The notes under the pieces are model-generated. The model ran no database searches. It saw only the letters and a list, made by a program, of their open reading frames with translations, and had not been told where the DNA came from. The position numbers and the translations under genes were made by a program. From contig NC_019880.2 in NCBI RefSeq assembly GCF_002234675.1, forward strand, positions 21,071,789-21,135,788: DNA of 64,000 bases, in the 5' to 3' direction. Numbering within the stretch: the first letter of the stretch is position 1; each line of letters begins with the position of its first letter. Shown here one piece after another: positions 23,101 through 32,625 of this stretch. Source of the stretch: Oryzias latipes (Eukaryota > Chordata > Actinopteri > Beloniformes > Adrianichthyidae).

Positions 23101-24049
23101 AGCGGCTCTTCTGAGTCTGCTGATCACCCAGTAGACGTCCCGGTTAGAGCGTCTTTCAACAGAACAAGGTAAAACGGCGTCCTCTCCAACTCTTTTATAC
23201 AGCGGCTTATAAGAGAAAACAGCAGCAGAAACTAGAAGAAACAGAAAATGACAATCAGAATCATTGATAAGAAATCCACTTTCCTCTAATATTGACCTCT
23301 TTCACATCTTTAACTCGGAAACTTTCGGAATAGAATTGTGAATTCAGATGAAGTCTTTATTTTTTCTTTTCAACTTATTTGTTTGTGCTTTTAGAAATGG
23401 AGAGAAACGCTGATTATTTAAAAAGCTATTTGCAAACATTTGGCTTTTTTTTATAACCTTGATTCAATTTAAACCATGAATGAAAAGAGGCTTCAAATCC
23501 TTAAAAGTAAATTTTGTTTGGTGCTAAAATATGTTGTGAGTCAGTCAAATTCACAAATCTATAGCCGTATTATTTGTGTCCTTGCAAGTATTCCTTTTAT
23601 TCTCTTCCCTTAAGCATTTTTTTTAACTCAACAGATTATTTTCATATTTATTATCATTTCGTGCCGTTCTTGCAGTTAAAATTGCAGAAGTCCTTTAGTT
23701 TAAGGGCGTTAGTTCCGTTTTTTCCTCACTGTGGTAACGTTCTTCACCATCTTCAGCTTTCAAACATGCATTTTGCAGCAAATGGAACTTTTAAAACTGA
23801 ATTATGCATTTGTTTTTATACAAAATTCTCTTGACCAAACAAATCACAGCAAAGTTGTTTTAACTTACTTTTACAACACACATTTTTTTAAACCAAAAAA
23901 TGCATGTATTTTATAAAATAGACCCACTACATGTGGTAAAAAAAAAAAGTTTTAAAGCTAAAGTAAGAAACATTTTGCAAAACACTTAAAAAGATATTAC
24001 CTTCAAACTGAAGCATGAAAATAAAGACTAATTTCAGTAGAAGAGTCAT
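19944..24049 (-). CDS. Type I immunoglobulin-superfamily receptor, probably activating (5 exons, 375 aa)
   Basis: Joining minus-strand exons 24049..24001, 23231..22923, 22637..22380, 20711..20403 and 20146..19944 gives an open frame of 376 codons including the stop. Every intron is phase 1 with GT/AG borders, as is usual for Ig-domain exons. Residues 1 to about 19 form a signal peptide; about 20-119 a V-like domain; 121-205 a second Ig domain; 207-308 another V-like domain; 314-338 a membrane helix; the rest is a short basic tail. The helix contains Lys324 (GAVVKVVLVFL) and the tail has no tyrosine, so no ITIM. In known receptors a buried basic residue pairs with acidic ITAM adaptors such as DAP12 or FcR-gamma; an activating role is inferred from this. 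Exons 2 and 4 have the same length (309 nt) and share EEDAGRY, pointing to domain duplication. I cannot place it in a named teleost family (NITR, DICP, CD300-like or other). Confidence 0.85.
20403..20711 (-). CDS. Receptor exon 4: membrane-proximal V-like domain lacking second cysteine
   Basis: Acceptor CTCTCCTGCAG ends at 20712 and donor GTGAGTAATTC starts at 20402; 309 nt, phase 1 to 1. It keeps VGEEVLLPC, VTWLH and SLLIRSITEEDAGRY, but the residue after GRYL is Leu where exon 2 has Cys (GRYVC). The canonical intradomain disulfide is therefore missing, although another cysteine lies in SSCSDV. Confidence 0.87.
22380..22637 (-). CDS. Receptor exon 3: second Ig domain with four cysteines
   Basis: Acceptor TCTCCTTCAG ends at 22638 and donor GTAAGACGG starts at 22379; 258 nt, phase 1 to 1. 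Key residues are VDLRC, HVC, IIWMNQTGSEL, TKC and FTCQF, so the usual disulfide plus an extra cysteine pair. It is shorter than the V exons. NQT is a possible glycosylation site. Confidence 0.87.
22923..23231 (-). CDS. Receptor exon 2: membrane-distal V-like Ig domain
   Basis: Acceptor TTCTTCTAG ends at 23232 and donor GTGAGTATTC starts at 22922; 309 nt, phase 1 to 1. It shows the V-set pattern: VGEDAVLPC, then VYWVI, then the motif EEDAGRYVC with both canonical cysteines. A further pair (MSC and SSC) could form a second disulfide. N-glycosylation sequons NSS and NVT are present. Confidence 0.88.
24001..24049 (-). CDS. Receptor exon 1: start codon and signal peptide
   Basis: ATG at 24049..24047 begins MTLLLKLVFIFMLQFE, a hydrophobic leader. 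The donor follows GAAG as GTAATATC at 24000, leaving phase 1. An alternative upstream start was not seen. Confidence 0.8.
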
Positions 24050-24184
24050 TCTTAGCCTCGCTGTAAATGTTCATTTCCTATTTGATGACTACATAGAAAA
24101 GAAAGTCTTGGCTCCTCCCACTCAGTATTTTAGTGTCAGTCCATTTGAAGATGAAGCTCAACAGTTCATCAGCTCAGTCTCATA

Positions 24185-24240
24185 AAAAGGAAGTGTTTCT
24201 TCTTCCTATCAGAAGTGTTATAACAGAGGAAGTGCTGTTT
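24185..24240 (-). promoter_or_regulatory. Possible ETS/PU.1-like sites upstream of the receptor
   Basis: Two GGAAGTG cores (24189..24195 and, as GAGGAAGTG, 24227..24235) lie about 140 to 190 bp upstream of the start codon. Such cores are bound by ETS factors, including PU.1 in leukocyte genes. Short motifs occur often by chance; no TATA box was seen. Confidence 0.25.
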
Positions 24241-24249
24241 GTCCTTTGG

Positions 24250-26423
24250 TTTCCTGTACTCACAACATGCTTCTAAGCTGCTCATTACTTTTGATCACAA
24301 AGTCCGTCCTCTTTTACTCCAACTGGTCCCGTCTTGTGAAGGAAGCGACTGATTCGGTTTGATCCCAGCTGGACGTCAGTCTGCAGACGCAGCCGTCCGT
24401 CTGTCACCGTTTGCTTTAAGTTAAACTCTAAAACTTCAGGTTTGGATTCTCATTGAAATCTATTCTGTCTTAAAACTGGGTACATCTAAAATTTCTTTAT
24501 AGTCCATTTTCAGAACATTTGATAGAAGCACACATGCTAGTCAGGTCTTCATGAATGATCCGTCAAAATGCTCCTTTTTAGACAAACTAACATTTGTCCT
24601 CTAACAGCATCGACTGGTCTGTACATCAGTTTTGCTGGTTAAACATGTTTTCAAAATATTAAGCCCAAATTCTTTTTGATTTTACTCGTATGGATTTCTT
24701 TTTGGACTGGATGAAAGACAGAAGAGAATGTGGAAAATTTGCATTTTAGAGATGGGAAAAGGAAGAAATGAAGCAGAAGTTTGATGAGGATGACAAAGGA
24801 AAAGAAACTGAACTTGTCTCCATGATTATCCTCATAACTTTAACACCCAGATGTTTATCTGAACAACCGAGCCTGTTCACACACGTGCACAGGCACCCAC
24901 ACCCAAAGGTTGGTGTCTTTGGATAAAGACATTGCTTCCTTTTTACGATCATAGTTCACTGCGGCCCGGTCTCCAGATCCCAGTTATGTGTAGAGCTTCA
25001 AAAAAACCCTGAACAGTGGACCTCATGTCACAGGAAAGCAGAGGACTGTGTGCGTTTATCCTTTCAGGACAAACATGGCTGTCACTACCTAAACCAGTGT
25101 TGTCTGAACATACGTGTCGAGGACACTGGGGTCCTCAGGAGCAGGTCTGCTGGTGGTCCCAAAGGTCGGAACCAAACGCCACAGCGAGGCCTCATTCCAG
25201 CGCCGTGGACCAGCCTGAGGATGTGAGGCCTTCATCCACTCTGGAGGTTTTTAAGGAAAAAATCCTCTTTTTTGCAGAGCTTTAAGTAGTTCTTACACTT
25301 CCACATGTTTTTATTGGATTTTATGGACTGTTGCACACACTGATATGTGGGAATTTTTTTATTCTCATTGCTATATTACTATTTTTTTATTTATGTAAAA
25401 GAGGTGTTCTGTAGCAGGGAGCGATATCTAAAAACAAGTTGGTGGCGCTTCTGTTGGTGTCAAAATGTTCTCCTGGTGGCTGAGAGCAAACTCAGGCTGA
25501 ACTCTTTCAGGAAACAACAGATCAGATCCATGTCAGAAACATCTTTTTACTCATCCCAACAATCCCATCAATTACTCAGACCTTAAGTCACATTCATTTA
25601 GAGAAATAAATCCCAGCCACACAAGGTTTTTGTGCATTTAGACACGTCTTTACTGCAGCAGCAGAGGCTCACATGATCATGCAGGGGTTCCACCCCGACA
25701 GGTACAGCCACAGATTCAGAGTTCAGGATGTGTCAGTGTTCACAAAGAACACAAATGTTCTCGTTTCCCAACAAAAGGATATTTAAAAAAAGGTTCTAAA
25801 CTCCTGTGGTCAACTGAGGAAGAGAACACTGCAGGATCTGCATGAAGTCGCCGTGACCCTACGCGACCTTTAGGCAGAAACTGAAATCCAACAAAGCAAA
25901 ACCGTTTTCATACATGAGTCACATTAAAGGAGGGAGACTAGCCTCCAAATGAAAAACAGAATTACGTTTCACTATTTTCTTCTGTTATCAGATGTTTTCA
26001 ATCAAATACATCAGAAATGGTAAAGAACACTGCAAACAGCAGGGAGTTTAGTAACTTATAAATAATCTGAATTTAAATAAGAAGAGGATGCAAAGTGCCG
26101 ATGCAACGTTATAAAGTTATGCATTTCTAAATTTAGGGCTAAATGACTTTTACTACTTGCAGAGAAAGTTTTAGCAAAGTGGCAAATATGAATGCAATAC
26201 TTTGCAGTTTTGGTCCATTTTTAACCAAACCACTGGACCGCTGGCGGCATCAATACGCTGCTCCAGAAACCAATAACGACGATAAAGGTGCGCCGACACG
26301 CAGCTCTTCCTGGTTTGAAGGTCACATTAGAGAGTCAGGAAAAGGGATTTACGTGCAGAAATGTTTGAGTTTTTGTGTCTGATAAAAACAGATTCAACAC
26401 ATGCAGTTGTTGAAGTGGGGGGG
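24250..26423. other. No gene body recognised; probably 3' UTR and flank of the 26.4-kb gene
   Basis: No domain-bearing frame. The part nearest 26423 is likely the 3' UTR of the minus-strand gene ending at 26424. A TTTATT (AATAAA on minus) lies near 25310. Confidence 0.4.
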
Positions 26424-26461
26424 CTAGAAGCCATCGTCGTCGTCTCCATCGAAGCCGTAAT
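26424..26461 (-). CDS. Terminal coding exon ([16 protein letters not shown])
   Basis: 38 coding nt after acceptor TCTCATCTTCCAG; TAG at 26426..26424. The acidic end continues the composition of the previous exon in the matching phase, which supports the pairing. Confidence 0.6.
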
Positions 26462-29400
26462 CTGGAAGATGAGAGACAAACAGTTAGAGGAGCATTCAGT
26501 GCAGTGATAAGGCTCTTTATGCGGGGTTGCTCACGCTATATGCCGCACGCGCCGCCCCGCACGCGCCGCCCCGCACGCGCCACCCCGCACGCGCCACCCC
26601 GCACGCGCCGCCCCGCACGCGCCGCCCCGCACGCGCCGCCCCGCACGCGCCGCCCCGCACGCGCCGCCCCGCACGCGCCGCTCCACAAGGCTGCTTTTTC
26701 GCCGGCTTTGCGGCAGTATGCACTACTTTAAGTGCACGTCGGTAAAAAGCCGCTTTCAAGGGTTGCTTACTGGCGCAAAGTTGGTTTTCTCTGCTGATCA
26801 GCTGATTCACATTGATCAAGTTAGGAGATATTAAAATTAAAGGTGGCATTTCTGGATATGGGGGAAATGAATTTTAGGTTATAAAAAGAAACGTTAAATA
26901 AAAAATGTAGAACCCGAAGAAATCATGACGCTACCTAGTTTGTCCAGGTGGGGTTAACGTCGTGTGACGTCATCATAGTGTGACGATCAACTTTTGCCGG
27001 CCCAACAGTTTTGGTACCAACAGCAATGAAAGCAGACTTGTCCTTGGACTGACTTTGACACTAACTGTGGACAGGTAGAATGACCCAACCTCTGGCCTTG
27101 CTCAGGGGGGCGGGAATGAGCAGCAGTCATTTCCATTGGTCGGGACGTTTTACTGCAGTACATTCATGGACCTTAAAGTTTAACAGCCAGGGATGATGGG
27201 AAAGAAATGTAACCTAAGCAATGCTCATTAAAGCTTAGGGGAAACCCTGAGCCACAGCGGCTGCCTCACTAAAGGAGGGACTGTTCGAGGTCCAGACACT
27301 CGGCATCCAACGGAGGACGCATTAACAGAACCTACAGCTTCTGTTAGCCGGAAACAAAAAACACTTGCACCCCCCCCCCAATAAAAAGTACAACAGTTAA
27401 ACAAAGACTTAGGTTGAGTGTCTGGTTCATCTTTTGAAATATCCTCCTGTTCATCTAACATCAGCTGCTGAAAAATACTTTTTTATTCTATATTTATACA
27501 TTTCTAAGTGGACAATTACATTCCATGTGACAAACAAATGAGCAAGAAAAGTGACGAGATGACATGTTCAGAGTCAAGCAACAGCCTCAGTCACTCTCAC
27601 TCGAGCTGAAGAGATGAAGAAGTTTACCGCTAGAGATGAACAGCATCTGCTGCTGACGTTTACAGCTGGTGTATTTATGAAAACGCAGATGATTTATAAA
27701 GAAAAATAAAAATAATAATAATAATAAATTTTATTTGTTAGGCGCCTTTCAAGGAACCCAAGGTCGCCGTACATAAAAGTGAAAATGAAAATAAAATAAA
27801 AGCAATCAAATGCACAATAAAATATACATATAAATAGGCCAGAAATAGGAAATTATCGGAGGGAATAGGCGAGTTGGAAAAGATGAGGTTTCAGTTTTTT
27901 GGCGAATTGTGAGATAGACCCGATGTTTCTGAGGTCCGGAGGCAGAGAGTTCCAGAGCCGGGGGGCTGAATGCTTTGCCCCCCATAGTGACAAGGCGAGC
28001 AGTGGGGACATCCAGATGAAGGGAGGAGGAGGATCTGAGGGTACGGGTGGGAATGGCCACATGAACAAGATCTGATAAATATGATGGAGCAAGGTTGTGG
28101 ATGGATTTAAAAGTCAGAATAAGTATTTTGTATGTAATCCGGTGTGTGATTGGTAGCCAGTGGAGCTGCTGCAGAACAGGCGTGGTGTGTTGGGAGGAAG
28201 GTGTTTGAGAGACAATTCTGGCAGCTGAGTTCTGAACATACTGTAGTTTTCGTAGAGTTTTTTGTGGTAAACCAAAAAGAAGGGAGTTGCAATAATCCAG
28301 ACGGGAAGTGACAAGACTGTGCACCAGAACGGCTGTGGAATGTGGACTGAGGGAAGGGCGAAGACGACGGATGCTGCGAAGGTGGAAATAGGCAGACCGG
28401 GTGATGCTATTGATGTGAGAAGTGAAGGAGAGGGTGCTGTCCAGGAAGACACCCAGACTCTTGACCTGAGGGGAGGGGGAAATGGAGGAGGTTTCAAAGG
28501 GAATTGAGAAGTTCTGGATGCTGTTAATAACGGATTTGGTGCCGATCAGGAGAAGTTCAGTTTTATCGTTGTTTAGTTTTAAGAAATTAGTAGTGAACCA
28601 GGATTTTATTGCAAGAAGGCAGTCAGTGAGGGAAGTGGGAGGTAGAGAGGAATTTGGCTTGGTGGAGATGTAGAGCTGAGTATCGTCTGCATAACAATGG
28701 AAGTGACTCTTGTATTTACGGAGGATTTGACCAAAAGGGAGAAGGTAGATGATAAATAGCAGGGGTCCCAGGACGGAGCCCTGGGGAACACCTGTAGTGA
28801 CAGGAACTGTATGGGAAGTGAACTGTTTTAATTGAATAAATTGGGTGCGACCAGAGAGGTAAGAGTGAAACCAGTTGAGAGGTATGTTTCTGATACCTAT
28901 GGCGGACAGTCTGTCTAGGAGGATGGTATGGGAGATTGTATCGAAGGCTGAGCTTAAATCAAGTAGGAGGAGAATGGAGAGTAGCCCAGAGTCAGCAGCA
29001 AGGAGGAGATCATTGGAGATTTTAAGGAGAGCCGTTTCTGTGCTGTGAAGGGGACGGAAGCCGGACTGGAATTGTTCATATAGGTTATTCTGTGATAGAT
29101 GTATGCGGAGTTGTTCTGCAACAGTTTTTTCAAGTATAAATGCCATCAAATGTCAAAATTGAGTGATTTTTAGAGGTGTAAACGACTTTATATTTCATGT
29201 TTGTAGTTTAAATAGTTTTTAACTATCATGTAGTTTTCTACTGGTTCAGTTTTCAGCTGCTCGTCTCATCACATGCACTCCCTCCATCAACCTCACATCC
29301 TTAAACAGCTGGAGCGTGGCTGTCAGTGACTGTCTACAGAAAAAAGGAGCGCTTGCCGGTTTCGATTTCACACCAACGTACCAGCAAAGCATTGTGGGAT

Positions 29401-29726
29401 TTGAAGTATTAGTGGTACCGTATATACTACGGGCCAGCTCTAATGCACATTTGATATGATCTCACGGGCCAATTATAATGACACTGCAGGCCAAATTTGG
29501 TCCACGGGTCTGAGTCTGACACGTAATCATGTGACCTGTAAGAAGAAAACGAAGGAGAAAACAGACCGTTGCCCCCCAGGAGGTCCATGGCACTGACACA
29601 AGTGTCCTCCTCTTCATCCTCTTCCTCATCAGCCACATCATTGTAGACGACTGGTCCGCTCTCCACCACTACCCCCCCACTGGCCGGGGCTGCAGCCGGT
29701 GCTGGCAGCGGGTTACAGAGGGAATC
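26424..29726 (-). CDS. C-terminal exons of an unrecognised gene with acidic tail (partial)
   Basis: Two minus-strand exons (29726..29567 and 26461..26424) join in frame, phase 1, to encode 65 residues ending in a stop. The sequence is an Ala/Pro-rich start, then [13 protein letters not shown], an acidic run ([10 protein letters not shown]), SAMDLLGGN and the end [12 protein letters not shown]. The upstream exon begins after CTCAGTCTCCCCAG in phase 0. Strong residue composition, clean splicing and a long acidic run suggest a real host gene. The DLLGG motif beside acidic residues resembles clathrin or adaptor binding motifs, but this is speculation and I do not recognise the protein. Remaining exons lie at higher coordinates, probably beyond what I could detect. 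An L2 LINE sits in the intron. Confidence 0.6.
26543..26681. repeat. 14-bp GC-rich minisatellite, about 10 copies
   Basis: Nearly perfect array of CCGCACGCGCCGCC, with two units carrying CCACC for CCGCC. It is CpG-dense and alternates purine and pyrimidine (GCACGCGC), in contrast to AT-rich surroundings. It stays open in several frames on both strands, giving Arg/Pro/Ala-rich pseudo-proteins. Confidence 0.95.
26682..27703. other. Intronic DNA, no element recognised
   Basis: Lies in the intron of the acidic-tail gene if that model holds. Contains a C run near 27370. No coding signal. Confidence 0.4.
27704..29150 (-). mobile_element. L2-clade LINE, 5'-truncated
   Basis: Reads on the minus strand from a reverse transcriptase fragment to a short 3' end reading AAAGGCGCCTAACAAATAAA and finishing in (TTA)n at 27711..27726, a tail typical of L2 elements. 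The 5' end is missing, so no endonuclease is present. Confidence 0.88.
27846..29149 (-). pseudogene. L2 reverse transcriptase fragment with late frameshift
   Basis: About 390 codons are open from 29149. Motifs in order are [41 protein letters not shown], the catalytic [10 protein letters not shown] (near 28690), [11 protein letters not shown] and [11 protein letters not shown], then [18 protein letters not shown]. Near 27985, within G/C homopolymers, the frame shifts: the expected [16 protein letters not shown] follows in another frame down to about 27850. The protein cannot be made whole. Confidence 0.9.
29425..29523. mobile_element. Possible hAT relic
   Basis: Phrases ACGGGCCAGCTCTAATGC, GCAGGCCAAATTTGG and GGGTCTGAGTCTGACACG resemble subterminal sequence of the vertebrate hAT family that also left the 10900..11032 relic. 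No clean termini. Confidence 0.35.
29567..29726 (-). CDS. Penultimate coding exon with acidic run
   Basis: 160 nt, entered in phase 0 and left in phase 1. The acceptor is pyrimidine-rich (CTTCTCAGTCTCCCCAG). The donor is GTCTGT after AACG, which is weaker than consensus and lowers confidence in this border. Confidence 0.6.
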
Positions 29727-29912
29727 CTGGGGAGACTGAGAAGGTCGTCCACTTTAGATTTTCTTCAATGAGAAGCAGCAGGAAATGGAAACATGAGATG
29801 GACGGAAGGCAGTAGAGGAGATCATCATTTGGATTTTTCCTGCATTGACCTTAAAACTGCTGTCAGACAAATGTCTGATGCTACGTTCACAACAGGCCCG
29901 GAAACGTGTGAC

Positions 29913-30680
29913 CACGCGTTTCAGGCTAACGCGTTTCAGGCCACCGTGTTTCAGGCTAACACGTTTTAGGCTAACGCGTTTCAGGCTAATAAGTTTTAGG
30001 CTAACACGTTTCAGGCTAACGAGTTTCAGGCTAACACTAGGTTGACGCGTTTCAGGCTAACACGTTTTAGGCTAACGCATTTTAGGCTAACGCATTTCAG
30101 GCTAATGCGTTTTAGGCTAACACTAGGCTGACGCGTTTCAGGCTAACACGTTTTAGGCTAACGCATTTTAGGCTAACGCGTTTCAGGCTAATGCGTTTTA
30201 GGCTAACACTAGGCTGACGCATTTCAGGCTAATGCGTTTTAGGCTAACACGTTTCAGGCCAACGTGTTTCAGGCCAACGCGTTTCCGGCTAACACATTTC
30301 AGGCTAATGCGTTTCAGGCTAACACTAGGCTGACGCGTTTCAGGCTAATGCGTTTTAGATTAACACGTTTCAGGCTAACGCGTTTTAGGCTAACAAGTTT
30401 CAGGCTAACACTAGGCTGACGCGTTTCAGGCTAATGCATTTAAGGCTAACACGTTTCAGGCCAACACGTTTTAAGCAAATGTGTTTCAGGCTAATGCGTT
30501 TTAGGCTAACACGTTTCAGGCCAACGCGTTTCAGGCTAACGCGTTTCAGGCTAACGCGTTTCAGGCTAATGCGTTTTAGGCTAACGCGTTTTAGGCTAAC
30601 GCGTTTTAGGCTAACGCATTTCAGGGTAGTGCGTTTCAGGCTAACCCATTTCAGGCTAGCGCGTTTCAGGCTAACACGTT
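29913..30680. repeat. 15-bp minisatellite with an 86-bp higher-order repeat
   Basis: About 50 variants of ACGCGTTTCAGGCTA, with changes ACGCG/ACACG/ATGCG/ACGCA and TTTCAGG/TTTTAGG. A shortened unit containing AACACTAGGCTGACGCG recurs at 30035, 30121, 30207, 30323 and 30409. Its spacing is 86, 86, 116 and 86 bp, so an 86-bp block (five 15-mers plus 11 bp) has itself been duplicated, once with two extra units. The plus frames read RFRLTRFRLT repeatedly; this is a result of the 15-bp period, not a gene. Confidence 0.95.
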
Positions 30681-32029
30681 TGTGACAATAGGAAGTGTTT
30701 TGCTTTACTTTAATGTAAATATTAGGGACTACTTGAAATTTAGTTTTAGAATCGATTTATCAGAAAACCTTTGCATTGTTTTCAGAAAAAGGTGCTGATA
30801 GTTATTTCCTACCAATGTATTTTTGTCTTAAACACCTCAAACCAAACAGGGAAATAGCTTCAGACATGAGTCAGATGTCGTTTTAGCTTTAAAATCCAGG
30901 AGGCTTTTCTCTGATGGGCGTCTTCCTTTGGTAACACAGGTCCAAGAGGTGCCTCGTTTGTGCTTTTACACACATTCAGACTGCAGAAAACCAAAAATGA
31001 CAACAATGACAGTGGAAGTCACTGCAGATGTCTTTGTTTCCACAAATATTTCTGAGATCTGCAAATGCAGACAGGAAACACACAGAAGAGAGGGAAGGAG
31101 GGGGCCACAAACAGAACAGCAGAGATCTGCACAAACAGCTACAGATGTACACACCACTCATGTGTGCACAGACACACACATCGGCCTTCAAACACAGCCA
31201 TTCATGTGTGTTTTTGCAGAGCTGAGGTGTGCGTCTGTGTCTGTTTTCTGGACTGTGAATGTAGTAGAAAAAATGGTGTCCCAACGATGAGCAGAGCATC
31301 CTAAAGCCGGACGTTCTGTTCATTTTCATCCACAGAAGGAAGGTCCAGCAGGTTGAAGCCGAAATGCTGAAGCACAGAGTTTCAACATCATCCAACAAGC
31401 ACAACTTCACCCGTGATGCAGGTACATGAATATTCACCATTTAAAAAAAAAACTGCCTACCCCCCACACACACATACGACTAAACCTACATGCTTTGACT
31501 GCTTTCAGCCGGGCTAATTATAAAGATGAGGGGCGGCAGGTCCCCTGAGTGACGGCGAGATGTTTCTGCCCCCTCAACAACAGCCTGGTGGAGGCTTGCT
31601 GTGTGTGCAGCCCCACTTCCTCCATAATGCCATTCATTTCCTCCTTCATCCAATGTTTTTCTCTCTGAAATTTCCCCTACTCTCCCTTTTCCTGTTCTAT
31701 CCTTCATTCCCCCTTCAACAGAAACCCACAGATTGGGTTTGAATCCCCCTCCCATCATCTTCTGATCTGTTTTCAAAGCGTCCCCGGTGGTCTTTTCATT
31801 GTGATTTAGCCAATATGTAAAAATCGGTGTCGTCTTCTATGACATAGTTACTGCAGAGCGGCAGTAACTATGAAATTGAAATTCACCTCTCAGTTGTGGG
31901 TGGGACCATTAGTGCAAAACTACTTCGTACCCCTCTTCCCATCATCCATCTGTATGCACCCTACTGCTAGCCTACAGCTCCTCACACCTAAACCCCTACC
32001 TAAAGACCGTGTGCCACAGCCACTATGTT
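30681..32029. other. No gene recognised
   Basis: Open frames at 30928..31440 on both strands have no domain. No repeat termini seen. Confidence 0.4.
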
Positions 32030-32625
32030 TGGCGCAAAATGCAGGGATGAACATTGGTCATACTTGAACATCCGTGGAAAAAGTGAGAGAAGTTGTGGTC
32101 TTTACCTGAAAATTTCCCATATCAGGAATGAACCACGGAGAAAGTACAAATAAACCACGCAGAGAACACGTAAACCAACGTAGAACATGAACCGTGTGAT
32201 TATTGTGCTGTTTATCTGCAATTCATCAGTGATTCATGCGTCAATTACATAATTTAAATGTGATATGTGCGCCGTATACGTGATAGAAAAGTAATACATC
32301 AGTGGTTCATGCGTGAAAACTCTGTTAGACATACGTGGAACGGTCGTGGAAAGACACACATTTGTGTATGCATATTGCTAAAATTACAATTGCGTAAGAT
32401 TTATGTAATAATTGCTTATAAACTATGAAGAATATGCATAAACTACGTAATTCTCAGCCAACCAAAGATATTAAACAGCTCTAAACCAAATTCAGGTAAA
32501 GACCCATCGGGTGAAACCCTCGACTGACATCTGCGTATCGACGAAAGATTAACGCAAAGAACAATCAGGAAAGACTTATGTCGTTTCGGTATTTCGTGAT
32601 ACATACATGGAAAAGGCAAAAAAAT
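32030..32625 (+). repeat. Dispersed repeat, inverted partner at 11500..12035
   Basis: Aligns with the minus strand of 11500..12035; this copy is somewhat longer internally (extra sequence around 32285..32310). Landmarks include GCGCCGTATACGTGATAGAA and ACGTGGAACGGTCGTGGAAA. Confidence 0.7.

Noticed and set aside
29845..30685. Plus frames rich in RFRLT repeats
   Set aside because: A product of the 15-bp minisatellite; stops appear whenever the shortened unit breaks the period.
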